From JAVVEH01 sp032251435 (GTDB taxonomy: Bacteria; Verrucomicrobiota; Lentisphaeria; Oligosphaerales; MVZH01): 64,000 bases of DNA. The stretch lies in assembly GCA_032251435.1 (NCBI GenBank), contig JAVVEH010000003.1, positions 62,001 to 126,000 on the forward strand, read 5' to 3'. Position numbers and translations under genes: made by a program. The notes under the pieces were generated by a model. It made no database searches. It was not told where the DNA came from and saw nothing but the letters and a program-made list of their open reading frames with translations. Numbering within the stretch: the first letter of the stretch is position 1; each line of letters opens with the position of its first letter. Below are positions 18,289 through 26,846 of this stretch, one piece after another.

Positions 18289-19713
18289 TCACCCTGTCCG
18301 TCTTATTTTCCCGCTGGCGGTTTTTTCGATGGCCGCCACACGGTCAAACTGTTTGGGCACTTTATACGACGGAAGATGGCGGTAACAATAACGACGGAAC
18401 GCCGCTTCGTCAAACCCGTCTTCGCTAATCACCACGCGCGCCACGGGCAACTGTCCGAAGGCGGGATCCGCGACCGGATACACTTGAGACTCGGCCACTC
18501 CGGGATAGGCGTTGAGCACTGTCTCCACCTCGGCCGGAAAAATTTTCATCCCGGCGAAATTAATCACTTCCTTTTTCCGCCCGTAAATGAACAAAAATCC
18601 ATCCTCATCCAACCGCCCGAGATCGCCCGTGTGGAACCATCCGTCGGGATCAATGTCCGTCCGCTTCCGCCAGGGAGAAAAATAGGCGTGAAACATCCCC
18701 TCACCCCGGAAAAGGATCTCGCCGTCCGGCTGAAATTTAAGCTCATAATCAGGCCCCACCCGGCCCACTGAACCGGCTTTCGCCACCTCCCCCGGAGCCT
18801 GAACACAGGGCAGACCCACCTCAATAATGCCATACGCCTGACATAAGGGAAAACCAAACTTATCCTCAAACAGCGCCGCGGTCGATGGCGGCAGGCCAAT
18901 CGCCGTGGACACCGCCATGCGGATGTCCGCCAGCGACCGCGCCGGCACATCCGGCGATTCCGCCAGGGTCTGGTAGTGATATGGCGACGCGTACATGAAC
19001 GTGCCTTCTCCGCGGGCCAGGCTGTCCAGCGCGTCTTCAGGAAACGACTCCACGCAGATGGTTATGGTCACACCCCGGCGCAGAAACAACAGAATCGTCA
19101 CGACAAAATGAAAACTCATGGACAACAGCCATAACACGGTGTCCCGGTCAGTCATCTTAAGTGTTTTATCCGCCGCGTCGGTACGGGCGATCACCCCCTC
19201 GTGCGAAATGACGACCCCTTTGCTCATGCCCGTGGTACCTGAAGAAAACCGGACAAACGCGGGATTGCAGCTCAGATATTCAGGATGATCCCCCCCCTTT
19301 GTGGCCCGCTGTTGGATAAACAATGTCCGGATATGAGCCGGTTCCCGGGGTAGCGGGACGGCGGTGCCAAAGGCGGCCGGTGGACGGACGGAGATTAACC
19401 ACCGCACATCCATACGCTCCATGACCCCGGCGATGTCGTCAAATGAATGCGACAATGACACTGGCACGATCACCGCCCGCAGCTTCATCACCGCCAGGGA
19501 TACGGTCACGTACTCCATACCGTCATCGGCGAACACCGCCACCCGGCAGCCCGGTCCCATGCCTTGGGCGGCCAACGTCTCGGCCATCCGCTCCACCCCG
19601 GCGAAAAGTTCGCCGTACGTCACGCGGCGATCGCCTTCCACCAAGGCCACTTTCTTGAGCCGCCGCGCGTTTTCGGCGAAAATCACATCAACAACATTCA
19701 CAGTGGCTGTCAT
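18289..19713 (-). CDS. AMP-dependent acyl ligase (ANL superfamily)
   Basis: The 474-residue enzyme activates a carboxylic acid as acyl-AMP and passes it to a thiol such as CoA or a carrier protein. Motifs in order: P-loop SSGTTGMSKG at 157-166, AYGIIEVG (aromatic/acyl pocket), DGWFHTGDLG, KEVINFAGMKIFPAEVE (hinge) and KTASGKIRR with the catalytic Lys469. It is shorter than typical acyl-CoA synthetases and closer to stand-alone adenylation enzymes. No carrier domain is fused and none is encoded nearby. It is the last gene of a trio, 10 bases after the FAD oxidoreductase, so the product is probably handed on within that pathway. The substrate cannot be read from sequence. Confidence 0.85.
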   Translation of the reverse strand: MTATVNVVDVIFAENARRLKKVALVEGDRRVTYGELFAGVERMAETLAAQGMGPGCRVAVFADDGMEYVTVSLAVMKLRAVIVPVSLSHSFDDIAGVMERMDVRWLISVRPPAAFGTAVPLPREPAHIRTLFIQQRATKGGDHPEYLSCNPAFVRFSSGTTGMSKGVVISHEGVIARTDAADKTLKMTDRDTVLWLLSMSFHFVVTILLFLRRGVTITICVESFPEDALDSLARGEGTFMYASPYHYQTLAESPDVPARSLADIRMAVSTAIGLPPSTAALFEDKFGFPLCQAYGIIEVGLPCVQAPGEVAKAGSVGRVGPDYELKFQPDGEILFRGEGMFHAYFSPWRKRTDIDPDGWFHTGDLGRLDEDGFLFIYGRKKEVINFAGMKIFPAEVETVLNAYPGVAESQVYPVADPAFGQLPVARVVISEDGFDEAAFRRYCYRHLPSYKVPKQFDRVAAIEKTASGKIRRTG

Positions 19714-19723
19714 CCTGATCCTT

Positions 19724-20911
19724 TTACCCGTTGTTTAAATAAGTCACGGCTTCTTCCGCGGCGGCCTCACCCGTGCTGAAGCTCGTTCCCGCCACCCGGC
19801 AAGAAGCCAACGCCCGCGGCTCGGCCGACAAACACCGGCCCGCCGCGAATAAATTGTCCACAGCCAGCGCCCGCAAGCATCCTCGCCCGATGCCGTAACA
19901 GGCCCCCGGCGCCATGTACCCATACTCCGGGCGGCCTTCGGCCCCCCAGAATTCAATGGGCCAGGCGCTTTTGACACAGGTTTCGCCCGGTTGTTTGCCG
20001 GACATCACATCCTGTTCGGTTAACACGTCCCGCCCCATCAACCGGTGCCCGTCCCGGGGCAACACCCACGGCGACATCTGTCTGATCACGCCGTCCGCGA
20101 ACATGTCCAAATCTTCCCGCAACCATCCAACCAGACGCTCGGCGACAGTCGCCGGAGAAACCGCCGCGGACTCCGCGGCGGGAATATTGAGGCGAAGAAC
20201 GCCTTCTCCGGCCGGCCCGGCGGGAGAAAACGTCGTGTAAGCCGCCCAATGGGGTACCTGGTCCTTTACCCGCGTCAACCGCTGGCGGATGACGTAAGGC
20301 ACCCGCACGGGCGACAACGCGTCCGTTTCGTTCTTCAAACCGGACACAGACACGCTGAAACCAACGGCGGGGTGCGGATCCGACGGGGATTCAGGCCAGC
20401 CGGCGCCGACCGCTTGGATCACCGCGCCGCCGGAACAGTCAATCACCGCCCGGGGGCGCGCGGTCCACCGTCTCCCTGAAGCGGATCGCAGGTCAACCTC
20501 CGTCACCCGCCGACACGCTGTCCGCGCGCCGGCGAAAGCGGTCGCCAGGCAAACGTCCAGCCCCCCTTCCCCCGCGGCCATTTCCCGGCTGACAGTTTCA
20601 AAATCAGCCCACCTGAACGGATGGATTTCCACGCGGCCCACACGTTGCCCCCGGCGGGGAATCCGACCATCCAGGCGGTGGACAAATTCCGTGACGAAAC
20701 CGCCGTTGAGAACCCGGAACGACTGGCCAGGATCATGGGCGTAATAACCGCATAGCTGATTGTGAAACCCGGCCACTGGCGTGCCGCCCAACCGATCCCA
20801 CCGCTCAACCAGTGACACGCGGAGTCCGCGGCGGGCCGCCGTGACGGCGGCCGCCAGTCCCGCCGGACCGCCGCCAACCACTAAACAATCGATGTGTTGA
20901 TCAGCTCCCAC
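19724..20911 (-). CDS. FAD-dependent oxidoreductase
   Basis: The protein of about 395 residues has the dinucleotide-binding motif VVGGGPAGLAAAVTAARRG near the N terminus, followed by LVERWDRLGGTPVAG. The late flavin-contact region is NLFAAGRCLSAEPRALASCR and the C terminus ends in a helix with GEAAAEEAVTYL. This layout belongs to FAD-dependent oxidoreductases that store the FAD substrate site between two halves. The GTG at 20909-20911 with GGGAG six bases ahead was chosen; an ATG at 20941 in frame has no good site. It overlaps the upstream acyltransferase gene by 11 bases and is followed closely by the AMP ligase: three coupled genes. Confidence 0.8.
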   Translation of the reverse strand: MGADQHIDCLVVGGGPAGLAAAVTAARRGLRVSLVERWDRLGGTPVAGFHNQLCGYYAHDPGQSFRVLNGGFVTEFVHRLDGRIPRRGQRVGRVEIHPFRWADFETVSREMAAGEGGLDVCLATAFAGARTACRRVTEVDLRSASGRRWTARPRAVIDCSGGAVIQAVGAGWPESPSDPHPAVGFSVSVSGLKNETDALSPVRVPYVIRQRLTRVKDQVPHWAAYTTFSPAGPAGEGVLRLNIPAAESAAVSPATVAERLVGWLREDLDMFADGVIRQMSPWVLPRDGHRLMGRDVLTEQDVMSGKQPGETCVKSAWPIEFWGAEGRPEYGYMAPGACYGIGRGCLRALAVDNLFAAGRCLSAEPRALASCRVAGTSFSTGEAAAEEAVTYLNNG

Positions 20912-22232
20912 GATCGTCTCCCACGTCCCGGAGGACCGCATCCAGGCGCTTCATGATGTCCGCCCGCTCCGTGGCGGTCAGCAATCCCGCCAGAGACGAC
21001 AGAACAACATTCAGGCGGCCGTGAAACGATGTGAAAAACAACCCGACACCGGGCGCGGGGGGCACACGGGGCATGTGATGAACATTGTCCACCTCCAGGC
21101 CCATGAAGGCCGTGTCTTGATAGCCGCTTTCGGCGATATAGGAAAAAGCGAAAGACGCCTCCGCCCCATGACACAATATTCGCATCACCCGGTTCAAGAT
21201 GGACACCGGCAGAATGCGCGTCAGCATGCTCATCTCCGCGAAGTCCGCGGAACGCTTGCGCCGGGCGTTTTCCAGCCATTGCCGACTGGCTGATGTCCAC
21301 AAACGGGGGAGATCCCCCGCCTCTTGCCGGAGAAATTTAAAAAACAGAAATGACACGTGATTGAAGAAAACCTGATCCTCCGCCCCGGCGGCCGCCCGGC
21401 CATCCACGTTCACCGACACCACATAATCCCCCGACCGGTTTTTCTTCTCAAAAACCGTGTTAAACACATGTGTGGCGCAGCCCAGAAGATACGGTGTCAT
21501 CATTAAAAACCCGGCCCGGTCATCCGCCGCGTCCGCGACACGCTGGCTGGCCTGGGGGGAATAATGCGAAAACCGGTATTCAGCCGGGCGAATCTCTTGC
21601 GCGGCGCGGCGGAGCGGTGACAGCGCCGCGGAGGGCTCTTCGCCCCGCAAACTCAAAAAAGTCCGGTTAACATGTTTGCCGGCGGTGAACTTTCTTAGCC
21701 AATGGCTCAAATGGGCGGGTGTTCCGGAAACCGGCACCCCGTCTCCCGTGAAGCGGTGAAGCGCCATCAACACCATTTCCGCGCCCCGGGCATCCAGCAG
21801 GCGATGGTCAAAGCGCAAGGCGACGAACGACTTGCTCCCCTGGGTGATTAACGAGAACGCCAGATGGTGCCGAGCGTGAGCGAACGGCTCATTGACAATC
21901 CGGGCCAGCTCATCAAACACGGCGGTCACTCCGCCCTCAACAGGAAGGTCCACCACGCGGACGCGGCTGTTTTCCGGCGCGGCGACCTCCGGAATGGACC
22001 AATAAGGCGCTACATGCCAAGCCCGGCGAGTGACACCACCCACCACCGGATTGACGGCGACAAAGCGCCGCGCCCGTTCACGGAAAGCCCCCTCATCCAG
22101 CCGTCCTTTCAGTTCCAACACGACTTGGGACACGTTGCCGACCCCGGTTTCCCGTTTCGACGCATGGTCCAAGGCGCGCACCATCCAGTCCATGCCGGTC
22201 AAATAGCGTCGGTTTGGTGAAAAGAAAAGCAT
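20901..22232 (-). CDS. Condensation/chloramphenicol-acetyltransferase-like acyltransferase
   Basis: From the ATG at 22232 the product has 443 residues. It shows the fold pattern of the CoA-dependent acyltransferase superfamily (NRPS condensation domains, wax ester synthases): an N-terminal RRYLTGMDWMVRALDHA, the active-site HxxxD as FDHRLLDARGAE with His143 and Asp147, and a C-terminal half with VSVNVDGRAA and GLFFTSFHGRLNVVLSSLAG. The canonical double His before the motif is Asp-His here. An upstream frame extends to 22361, but it runs into the hairpin at 22367-22400 and has no ribosome site. As first gene of a coupled trio it probably joins an activated acyl group to an amine or alcohol. 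Substrates are unknown. Confidence 0.7.
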   Translation of the reverse strand: MLFFSPNRRYLTGMDWMVRALDHASKRETGVGNVSQVVLELKGRLDEGAFRERARRFVAVNPVVGGVTRRAWHVAPYWSIPEVAAPENSRVRVVDLPVEGGVTAVFDELARIVNEPFAHARHHLAFSLITQGSKSFVALRFDHRLLDARGAEMVLMALHRFTGDGVPVSGTPAHLSHWLRKFTAGKHVNRTFLSLRGEEPSAALSPLRRAAQEIRPAEYRFSHYSPQASQRVADAADDRAGFLMMTPYLLGCATHVFNTVFEKKNRSGDYVVSVNVDGRAAAGAEDQVFFNHVSFLFFKFLRQEAGDLPRLWTSASRQWLENARRKRSADFAEMSMLTRILPVSILNRVMRILCHGAEASFAFSYIAESGYQDTAFMGLEVDNVHHMPRVPPAPGVGLFFTSFHGRLNVVLSSLAGLLTATERADIMKRLDAVLRDVGDDRGS

Positions 22233-22366
22233 AGTCAGTAAGCGGGGAATGTACATAAAAGAATGTGGACATAGAATAGGTTTGAATACGGAGTTTTCCA
22301 CCCGGCGAGTGAACTTACAGCGCGGCGGATTTCGCCGTTGACGGATCTTCGTCTCCTCCACAACCG

Positions 22367-22400
22367 AAACGAGCGGTTCCCGCGAGGAAACCGCTCGTTT
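22367..22400 (-). terminator. Probable terminator behind the FKBP gene
   Basis: AAACGAGCGGTT (22367-22378) and AACCGCTCGTTT (22389-22400) form a perfect 12-base stem with a 10-base loop. Read on the minus strand it lies about 80 bases after the FKBP stop. The T-run is short, so termination is likely but not certain. Confidence 0.65.
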
Positions 22401-22478
22401 ATGACATGATTCACGACATGAGCCCGTGATGGGTCAGAAGCGGTTATGCCTCCGGCCACCGACGCGTGGTTTATTCAC

Positions 22479-22907
22479 TTACAGAATCTCCACCAGCTCC
22501 AATTCAAAGGTCAAGTCTTTTCCCGCCAAGGGGTGATTTTTATCCACCGTGATATCAATGGGGGTGACTTCAGTGATATGGATCCGAATGGGCCGCCCGT
22601 CATGATCCTTCATCTGCATGGCCATGCCCACTTCCGGGGTGATCGTTTTCGGAAAATCCACGCGCGGTATTTTCCACGTGGCATCCTCGTGGTAACGGCC
22701 GTAAGCCTCCTTATACGGGATATGGATCGTCTTCTTCGTGCCCACTTCCATACCCAAAACACCCGTGTCAAACCCCTTGATCACCTTCCCCTCACCAACG
22801 GTGAATTCAAAGGGCCCGCGATCGACAGAGGTGTCGAAAACCGTGCCATCGTCCAAGGTTCCGGTGTAATGCAGACGAACGGTGTCACCTGTTTTGACTC
22901 TGGCCAT
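22479..22907 (-). CDS. FKBP-type peptidyl-prolyl isomerase (SlyD-like)
   Basis: Starting at the ATG preceded by ACAGGAGG, the 142-residue protein reads VKTGDTVRLHYTGTLDDGTVFDTS at the N terminus (kept here as its family hallmark TGTLDDGTVFD), then GEGKVIKGFDTGVLGMEVG and KTIHIPYKEAYG. After that comes the insert-in-flap region and DKNHPLAGKDLTFELELVEI at the end. This is the SlyD type, a folding helper that catalyses Pro cis-trans isomerisation in the cytoplasm. The metal-binding His-rich tail of E. coli SlyD is missing. The open frame extends upstream but the strong ribosome site fixes the start. Confidence 0.93.
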   Translation of the reverse strand: MARVKTGDTVRLHYTGTLDDGTVFDTSVDRGPFEFTVGEGKVIKGFDTGVLGMEVGTKKTIHIPYKEAYGRYHEDATWKIPRVDFPKTITPEVGMAMQMKDHDGRPIRIHITEVTPIDITVDKNHPLAGKDLTFELELVEIL

Positions 22908-23232
22908 GATAACCTCCTGTAAGGGTTCCCCCGGCTTGTTCCGGAAGATACGTTGACGTTCATTCAAATTCACTTTAAGGGTTAAACCAACCTTTGCAAG
23001 CTCCACTTCCCCGCATGTTAAAAAAAAATGACCACCATCGCACAGCATGTCGGGAATTATCGTGTCATCGGATTCTGAACAAGGGAACCATTGATCTGGA
23101 GAGATGTCTGAATTCTTTTATAGTGCCTTGCTTTGGCTCGCAAGTAATGGCATGTGGAATCACCAGATATCGAAAGCTGGGTGTTTCGGGTGGCTTTGTG
23201 CATAGCGAAAAGAATCAAAAGGACATCAATTC
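22908..23232. other. Intergenic region between divergent FKBP and glutaredoxin-like genes
   Basis: These 325 bases must hold the promoters of both flanking genes. No convincing boxes, repeats or conserved frames were found. It is visibly more AT-rich than the flanking genes, as promoter regions often are. Confidence 0.5.
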
Positions 23233-23523
23233 ATGAACTGGCAAGACGTTTCCAAGATGGATTTAGTCATGTATTCCACTCCCTGGTGCGGGGATTGCCG
23301 ACGGCTCAAAGGGATCTTTTCCCGGAACAACGTTCCCTATGAGGAAGTGGATATTGACGCTGACGCGCAAGCCGCGGAGGAATTGAAACAGGCGACGGGC
23401 CGGGGCGCCATTCCCTATGTGCGCTTGCCCAACGGCGCGTTTATCCGGGGCTGGCATAATGAAAGCCCGGCCGGGTTCCATGAGAACATTTTTTTTAAAG
23501 AGGTGGAAGCGGCGCTGGGATGA
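23233..23523 (+). CDS. Glutaredoxin-like (mycoredoxin-type) protein
   Basis: The 96-residue protein has the thioredoxin fold of glutaredoxins: strand LVMYSTPWCGDCRRLK with the active-site Cys-Gly-Asp-Cys at 19-22, NNVPYEEVDIDAD, the cis-Pro stretch GAIPYVRLPNG and a C-terminal helix. The CGDC motif differs from the usual CPYC of GSH-dependent glutaredoxins and resembles NrdH/mycoredoxin-like proteins. It probably reduces disulfides or mixed thiols in the cytoplasm. An AAAGGA lies upstream of the ATG. It stands alone. Confidence 0.85.
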   Translation: MNWQDVSKMDLVMYSTPWCGDCRRLKGIFSRNNVPYEEVDIDADAQAAEELKQATGRGAIPYVRLPNGAFIRGWHNESPAGFHENIFFKEVEAALG

Positions 23524-23687
23524 ACCCGCCTTTTGTATGTGACCCGTCACGTGTGGCCGCAACGTTTATGTTTGCTTCGGGATTCGACTGCGCATTTGGC
23601 AAAACTGACCGGGTTGGACATACGATTGACAGCCTAACTTAGCGAAATCCTGGATTTACAAAACCTAGATTAAGAGAAAGGAATGTG

Positions 23688-25427
23688 ATGCTGACTGCTT
23701 TCACAAACACCCCCCATTTGATAGGGCAGAGACCAAACGGATTGCCACGTCTGGCAAATTACTTTTTCGCACTTTTTATTTCCCTGGCCACTATTTCCAA
23801 GTCTGTATCGGGGGCCGAACCGGGTATGCCGGGTGATTTCCAAAAAGTGCCCATGACAAGGAGAATGTATTCTAACAGTAAGGGTTACTTCCAGGGAAAT
23901 CACAAAACCACATTCAAGAAGCTTTTTGAAGCCGGAGGCAGTTTTTGGCTGAATAATAATAAAACAGCTGAATCGGCAATTGATTACGCCCTTTCCGAGC
24001 AGTCATTGGTCATATATGCTCCTGACGACTATGATGGCGGCCCGGGATGGGGGGCTTACCTTTATACCAGCCCGAATGCGACGGGCAGACTCCCCAATAA
24101 TTACAAAGAAATCATGCGGAAACATAAGCTGATATACGTTGCGGCCAACGGGACCCAGAACGGAAGTGGCTTGCTGAGAAGAATGGCGTTAACCTTGGAT
24201 GCGCTTGCGACAGCTCGTTCGATGTATACTATTGATCCACAACGGGTTATTATAAGTGGCCTTTCCGGTGGCGGGACTGTGGCAACAACTCTTGGCCTGA
24301 TGTGCCCGGAACTATTTATTGGCCTGGTCAATCACTCATCCCAATACTATTTGACCAATGTGCCGGGCAATACCCATTCAGAACATTTCTCCTATCTCAA
24401 CGGGTATTTGAAGGATAGTGGGGTCAGAAAAATGACCGGGGACTTAGCCAAGTTTAAATGTCGCTGGGCCTTTGTCACAGGAGATAGAGATAAAAATTAT
24501 CAGCAGATGCTGGGTGTCGCGGACAACTGGAAAAGTCTGGGATTAGACGCACGCCTGTTCAACCAGCCGCAAATGGGCCATACATTAGCCAATCCCGAAT
24601 ATCTCGATCAGATGTTGACGTGGATTGAGGAAAGACGGGATCAAGACGCGGTCAAGGAACTCCAAGCCCTAAAAAAGCAGAGACAAATGAACTTACTTCT
24701 AGCAAGCTGCAAGCGGATTCTTTCATCCGCACCGGCCTATCAGGAACAGTTTAAAGAAGCCACGAAACTAATGGAGCAGTTCAAGGAGCTGGCGGAGAAG
24801 AAAGCTCAGCACCTGTTGCAAGACACCCCGGATGTCAAAGCGATGATTCATCTTGATAGCCAGTGGCCTCAATTGCCATCAACACCCGCATTGAAAACAA
24901 AAATAAATGAATCGGGTGAAAAATACGCCGAAAAGATTCTTGCCGAAGACCCCGTATCTCTCAAAACCTTGAAACAGTACCTCTCATACTTCGGAGAATA
25001 CGCGTGTGCCGCACCGGTGAAAGATGAGTTTAATCGAAAAGGCGAAGAGATGTTGAAAAAAATGGCGGAGAACCCACCGGACACAAATAAACTTATTTCG
25101 TTTGTACACTATTGGCATGACATGCCCTGTGCCGAATCTGTGAAAAAGGATTTGGGTGCTTTGGGTGAAAGAGAATTGTCCGCTCTGGCTTCAGAACAAC
25201 CTGTCTTAGAAAAGCATATACGACACTTTATAACAAAATGGACCGGATTTCCGGTTGCGGAAAAAGCGATGGAAGAATTAGAAAAATTGGCAGATGAAAA
25301 ACTGAATCATATTGAGGAAATCACCAGGGAAGATGTGAAAAAGTTTCAATTAGAAGCTTTTATTTCCCAGTATAAAGGAACCCGGGCGGCCAAAAGAGCT
25401 TTGATTGAGCATCGTCAAATCAGATGA
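23688..25427 (+). CDS. Secreted alpha/beta-hydrolase (esterase-like) with five C-terminal helical repeats
   Basis: The ATG at 23688 lies behind GAAAGG; a GTG directly ahead is less likely. The N terminus has a hydrophobic segment (NYFFALFISLATISKSVSGA) that fits a signal peptide. The hydrolase domain spans about 95-320, with the nucleophile elbow SGLSGGG (Ser193), a candidate Asp in VTGDRDK and His298 in QMGHTL; this resembles PHB-depolymerase-type esterases. Residues 368-575 contain five repeats of about 41-42 residues, each with a Glu/Lys-rich helix, a Pro and an aromatic stretch (for example FVHYWHDMPCAESV). The gene is distinctly more AT-rich than its neighbours, which suggests transfer. 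Substrate unknown. Its end overlaps the convergent glycosyltransferase gene by 13 bases. Confidence 0.8.
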   Translation: MLTAFTNTPHLIGQRPNGLPRLANYFFALFISLATISKSVSGAEPGMPGDFQKVPMTRRMYSNSKGYFQGNHKTTFKKLFEAGGSFWLNNNKTAESAIDYALSEQSLVIYAPDDYDGGPGWGAYLYTSPNATGRLPNNYKEIMRKHKLIYVAANGTQNGSGLLRRMALTLDALATARSMYTIDPQRVIISGLSGGGTVATTLGLMCPELFIGLVNHSSQYYLTNVPGNTHSEHFSYLNGYLKDSGVRKMTGDLAKFKCRWAFVTGDRDKNYQQMLGVADNWKSLGLDARLFNQPQMGHTLANPEYLDQMLTWIEERRDQDAVKELQALKKQRQMNLLLASCKRILSSAPAYQEQFKEATKLMEQFKELAEKKAQHLLQDTPDVKAMIHLDSQWPQLPSTPALKTKINESGEKYAEKILAEDPVSLKTLKQYLSYFGEYACAAPVKDEFNRKGEEMLKKMAENPPDTNKLISFVHYWHDMPCAESVKKDLGALGERELSALASEQPVLEKHIRHFITKWTGFPVAEKAMEELEKLADEKLNHIEEITREDVKKFQLEAFISQYKGTRAAKRALIEHRQIR

Positions 25428-26632
25428 TTTGGCTTCAAAGCTGTCAACGTTTCCCACGCCTCGTGGACCGGCAGCGGTGACCGGTCGCGCTCGCCGCGCT
25501 GGCGGATGAAACGGATCGTCGCCAATCCGTCAAACCAGCGGTCAAACTCCCGGCGCAAGTGATCCGCGGTTTTACACTGGCGCGACAATTTACCCCAAAC
25601 CACGTCCAGTTTGTTTAGGGCCTCCACAGAGCCCACCCAGTCCGGCAGACATTCGGTCAAGGCGGGCGGGCGCTGAACGCAGGCGGTGTCGAGCAAACGC
25701 AGGAACGTTTCCAGTTCTTGAAACGCCTGCGGATCCGGCGCGGTCTGCGCGACATCGGCCTCCAATGCTTCAGCCATCCGGGGGCCCGTGCCGAACGGCA
25801 CCCGGCGCGAGATCCGCGGAGACGGAAACACCCGGACCTTGGGAGCGTCTATCACGTTTCCGACCTTGGCGCACTCCTGAAGAAAATAAAAATCTTCGCC
25901 GGCTTGCCGTTTGACCGGCATGCCGCCGGCCAGACAATACATTTCAGCCGTGCTGGCCATGGCTGATCCCACGGTCTGAAATGCGTAGGGAGATCCCGCC
26001 CGGCGCAGCCCCGTGACCATGTAGGTCAAATACAATTCATACGCGTCAATGGCCGCTTGAGCGGCCGCGGACTCCGCGGGCGAATGGGAATAGGAAAAGG
26101 TGAAGGCCAACCGCCCGGCGGGCAGACGGTGTAATTGGGTCACATAATCCTCGGCGGCCACCGTGTCCGCGTCTAAGTGGGCGAGGATAAGAGGAGCCAA
26201 ATCCGCTGATTCGTTTTGACTTAACAGCTTCAGGGCGCTGTCGCAGCCAATTCTCCGGGCCAGTCCCACGCCGCCATGCCCCGGCAATTCACGGCCCGGC
26301 GATGTGGCGTCAACCCAGCGAAGATCAGGCAGCGTCGCCGCGCCGTCTCGGGCCAGCCAGTCAAGCGTGCCCTGGTTGTCGGCTTCCACGTCCCGCGACG
26401 ACGACACGGGGCGGTTAACCACGACCAACACCAGCGTTTTTTCGAGTTCAGCGGCGGGCGACGCGGCGAGAGACGCGAGGGTCGCGGGCACATACGCGGC
26501 CTCGCGCATCGCCGGAATGACCACCACCGAGGCGATCGGGCGGGCGGGCGGATCCGCGGGGATCACATCCCGGAAGACACCCCGTTTCGCCAAGTATTTT
26601 TTTATCGTCGCTGGTATTCGCTCAGTTTTCAT
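25415..26632 (-). CDS. Family 2-like glycosyltransferase
   Basis: From the ATG at 26632 the product has 405 residues. It shows the GT2-type nucleotide-diphospho-sugar transferase pattern: ASVVVIPAMREAAYVPATL at the start, LILAHLDADTVAAEDYV with the metal-binding Asp-x-Asp, and the acceptor-side stretch QAGEDFYFLQECAKVG. No transmembrane helices are visible, so it works in the cytoplasm or as a peripheral membrane enzyme. The in-frame GTG at 26695 has no ribosome site; the ATG site is weak as well. The sugar and acceptor are unknown. It is transcribed away from ilvE. Confidence 0.75.
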   Translation of the reverse strand: MKTERIPATIKKYLAKRGVFRDVIPADPPARPIASVVVIPAMREAAYVPATLASLAASPAAELEKTLVLVVVNRPVSSSRDVEADNQGTLDWLARDGAATLPDLRWVDATSPGRELPGHGGVGLARRIGCDSALKLLSQNESADLAPLILAHLDADTVAAEDYVTQLHRLPAGRLAFTFSYSHSPAESAAAQAAIDAYELYLTYMVTGLRRAGSPYAFQTVGSAMASTAEMYCLAGGMPVKRQAGEDFYFLQECAKVGNVIDAPKVRVFPSPRISRRVPFGTGPRMAEALEADVAQTAPDPQAFQELETFLRLLDTACVQRPPALTECLPDWVGSVEALNKLDVVWGKLSRQCKTADHLRREFDRWFDGLATIRFIRQRGERDRSPLPVHEAWETLTALKPNHLI

Positions 26633-26846
26633 ACCTGGAACCGGTTCCGGAGGACCGTCAAAGAACGCGTCGCGCCGGTTGCAAAAAAGAGTCACTGTCT
26701 TATTTTAGGATATGTTCAGTCATAATCGCCGCGGTTCCCCCTCAAACCGGGCTTGATTTTATCAGAACACGCGGGAGTCAGTGTGCCACGACACCTTGTT
26801 TGCCGCGTCATTTTTTAATATACCGCTTTAACCGTTGGAGCGCCTT

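Noticed and set aside
22446..22922. 158-residue plus-strand ORF
   Set aside because: Antisense shadow of the FKBP gene, which has a clear family match.
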